Positions 61,997-64,000 of a stretch of 64,000 nt of DNA are shown here, one piece after another. The notes under the pieces were generated by a model that ran no database searches, was not told the DNA's origin, and saw nothing but the letters and a program-made list of their open reading frames with translations. The DNA comes from Trichoplax sp. H2. Its lineage: Eukaryota > Placozoa > Uniplacotomia > Trichoplacea. Position numbers and translations under genes: made by a program. How positions within the stretch are numbered: the first letter of the stretch is position 1; each line of letters starts with the position of its first letter. The stretch spans positions 1 to 64,000 of the forward strand of contig NOWV01000234.1 in assembly GCA_003344405.1 (NCBI GenBank), given 5' to 3'.

Positions 61997-63590
61997 TGCA
62001 AGACTGGAGCTCATCTCCATGACCACGGTTTGCAGGAGAGGCAAAGGCTGCAATCGACTCTGTCCAATTCCATCTACATGTACAGTAGAAGGAATAGAGT
62101 AGAGTATGCAAGACTGGAGCTCATCTCCATGACCACCGTTTCCAACTCCATACTACAGTAGAAGGAATAGAGTAGAGTATGCAAGACTGGAGCTCATCTC
62201 CATGACCACGGTTTGCAGGAGAGGCAAAGGCTGCAATCGACTCTGTCCAATTCCATCTACATACAGTAGAAGGAATAGAGTAGAGTATGCAAGACTGGAG
62301 CTCATCTCCATGACCACCGACCGTTTGCAGGAGAGGCAAAGGCTGCAATCAAGTCTGTCCAACTCCATAGCTAAAGGAGAAGGAATAGAGTAGAGTATGC
62401 AAGACTGGAGCTCATCTCCATGACCACCGACCGTTTGCAGGAGAGGCAAAGGCTGCAATCGAGTCTGTCCAACTCCATAGCTAAAGGAAAGGGAATAGAG
62501 TAGAGTATGCAAGACTGGAGCTCATCTCCATGACCACCGACCGTTTGCAGGAGAGGCAAAGGCTGCAATCGAGTCTGTCCAACTCCATAGCTAAAGGAGA
62601 AGGAATAGAGTAGAGTATGCAAGACTGGNNNNNNNNNNNNNNNNNNNNGCAATCGACTCTGTCCAATTCCAACTCCATACTACAGTAGAAGGAATAGAGT
62701 AGAGTATGCAAGACTGGAGGTCATCTCCATGGCCATCGTTTCCAACTCCATACTACAGTAGAAGGAATAGAGTAGAGTATGCAAGACTGGAGCTCATCTC
62801 CATGGCCATCGTTTCCAACTCCATACTACAGTAGAAGGAATAGAGTAGAGTATGCAAGACTGGAGCTCATCTCCATGGCCACCGTTTGTAGGAGAGGCAA
62901 AGGCTGCAATCGACTCTGTCCAACTCCATACTACAGGAGAAGGAATAGAGTAGAGTATGCAAGACTGGAGCTCATCTCCATGACCACCGTTTGTAGGAGA
63001 GGCAAAGGCTGCAATCGACTCTGTCCAACTCCATACTACAGTAGAAGGAATAGAGTAGAGTATGCAAGACTGGAGCTCATCTCCATGACCACCGTTTGTA
63101 GGAGAGGCAAAGGCTGCAATTGACTCTGTCCAACTCCATACTACAGGAGAAGGAATAGAGTAGAGTATGCAAGACTGGAGCTCATCTCCATGACCACCGT
63201 TTGTAGGAGAGGCAAAGGCTGCAATCGACTCTGTCCAACTCCATACTACAGGAGAAGGAATAGAGTAGAGTATGCAAGACTGGAGCTCATCTCCATGACC
63301 ACGGTTTGCAGGAGAGGCAAAGGCTGCAATCGACTCTGTCCAACTCCATCTACACGTACAGTAGAAGGAATAGAGTAGAGTATGCAAGACTGGAACTCAT
63401 CTCCATGACCACCGTTTACAGGAGAGGCAAAGGCTGCAATCGACTCTGTCCATCTGCATACTACAGGAGAAGGAATAGAGTAGAGTATGCAAGACTGGAG
63501 CTCATCTCCATGACCACCGTTTACAGGAGAGGCAAAGGCTGCAATCGACTCTGTCCATCTCCATACTAGAGGATATAGCTGCAGGAGAAG
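61997..63590. repeat. Minisatellite with long (about 105-110 bp) and short (about 72 bp) units
   Basis: GCAAGACTGG occurs about 16 times from 61998 to 63489. Intervals are 105-110 bp or 72-73 bp. The short units lack the segment GTTTGCAGGAGAGGCAAAGG to CTGTCC. Each unit also has GAAGGAATAGAGTAGAGTAT and CTCATCTCCATGACCACC. The units are very similar. The long minus-strand ORFs (up to about 197 codons) are read through the repeat because many unit lengths are near multiples of three; I do not call them genes. Confidence 0.92.
62629..62648. other. Assembly gap (20 N) inside the minisatellite
   Basis: This is a run of 20 N within the repeat array. The true copy number of the minisatellite is therefore unknown. 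Confidence 0.98.
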
Positions 63591-64000
63591 GAATAGAGAA
63601 GAGTATTTGCCTATTTTTGGACCACTGATCCAGTATACAATCCTGTTTGTCGCTTGATTTTCCATACAAATAGCAATTACACTCTGCTGTGTTTCAGCTA
63701 CACTAGGACCAAGCCAGGCCCAAGCCAAGCTGGCGCGTCCGTCCTCTTTCCTTCTGTCGGTCAAGATCATACAAGCTATCTGCCAGCGCTAACATGAGAT
63801 GAAAGTGGTCAAGCTATCCTATAGGCTAGTATACAATCAAGAATATCCTGTTACAAATCACTGTTATCGCTACTACTGTTTGAGTTCAAATGGAACAGCG
63901 CTACCTCCAGTATCCAACAGCTCGCCAGCGTTGGCCATCCACGTCCAAAAGGCAAAATTGGCCAGCAAGGAAGGCCAAAATTGATTTGCAATTGCTTTTC
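63591..64000. other. Unassigned end of window
   Basis: Unique sequence follows the minisatellite. It contains short direct repeats such as CCAAGCCAGGCCCAAGCCAAGC (about 63709-63730) and a plus ORF at 63799-63984 with no recognised motif. It could belong to a gene continuing beyond the window. Confidence 0.35.

Noticed and set aside
62794-63770. Long minus-strand ORFs (174-197 codons) over the last tandem array
   Set aside because: They are read through near-identical repeat units and contain only repeat-derived text with no domain; opposite-strand ORFs of similar quality exist.

Overview
The window looks like nuclear DNA of an early-branching animal, most likely a placozoan such as Trichoplax. 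It is AT-rich, genes have many short GT..AG introns, and there are two 20-N scaffold gaps. The conserved genes are APEX1, GET1/WRB, lebercilin and COA5, and one gene ends in a Death domain. The species call is an inference from gene content and composition. All multi-exon models were built by hand from splice sites, phase matching and family motifs. Coordinates given for a gene span first to last coding base; exons are listed in the evidence.

Layout. 1-3.5 kb: no recognised gene, one tandem array (0.95-1.85 kb). 3.5-10.8 kb: divergent pair APEX1 (minus, 11 exons, 318 aa) and GET1/WRB (plus, 6 exons, 170 aa), separated by 1.3 kb rich in GTAC palindromes. 15-45.5 kb: a tandem family of kinesin-light-chain-like TPR genes: a TPR-only gene (15.2 kb), a broken TPR copy split by a composite repeat and a gap (19.8-23.7 kb), a TPR-Roc-COR-zinc-ribbon gene (26.6-31.4 kb), a COR fragment (31.4-32.1 kb), and a TPR-Roc-COR-zinc-ribbon-Death gene (39.9-45.5 kb). 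Between them lie nested repeats, including a solo LTR with a 5-bp target duplication and an inverted-repeat element. 48.7-53.7 kb: lebercilin (LCA5) on minus. 56.4-58.5 kb: COA5/PET191 on minus. 58.8-63.6 kb: three families of tandem repeats, one holding the second gap.

The most interesting content is the 15-45 kb family. The two large genes have first coding exons of exactly the same length (1339 nt) and the same exon phases. They join an N-terminal glycine (possible myristoylation), about nine TPRs, a Roc GTPase with an unusually large insertion between P-loop and G3 motif, COR, a CxxC/CxxC ribbon and, in one copy, a Death domain. This is an NLR-like or DAPK-like signalling layout, but the sensor role is inference. 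A 75-nt linker exon is triplicated in one paralog, and its third copy breaks the frame. The single-copy genes around the cluster (DNA repair, tail-anchored protein insertion, cilium, cytochrome oxidase assembly) show no functional link to it.
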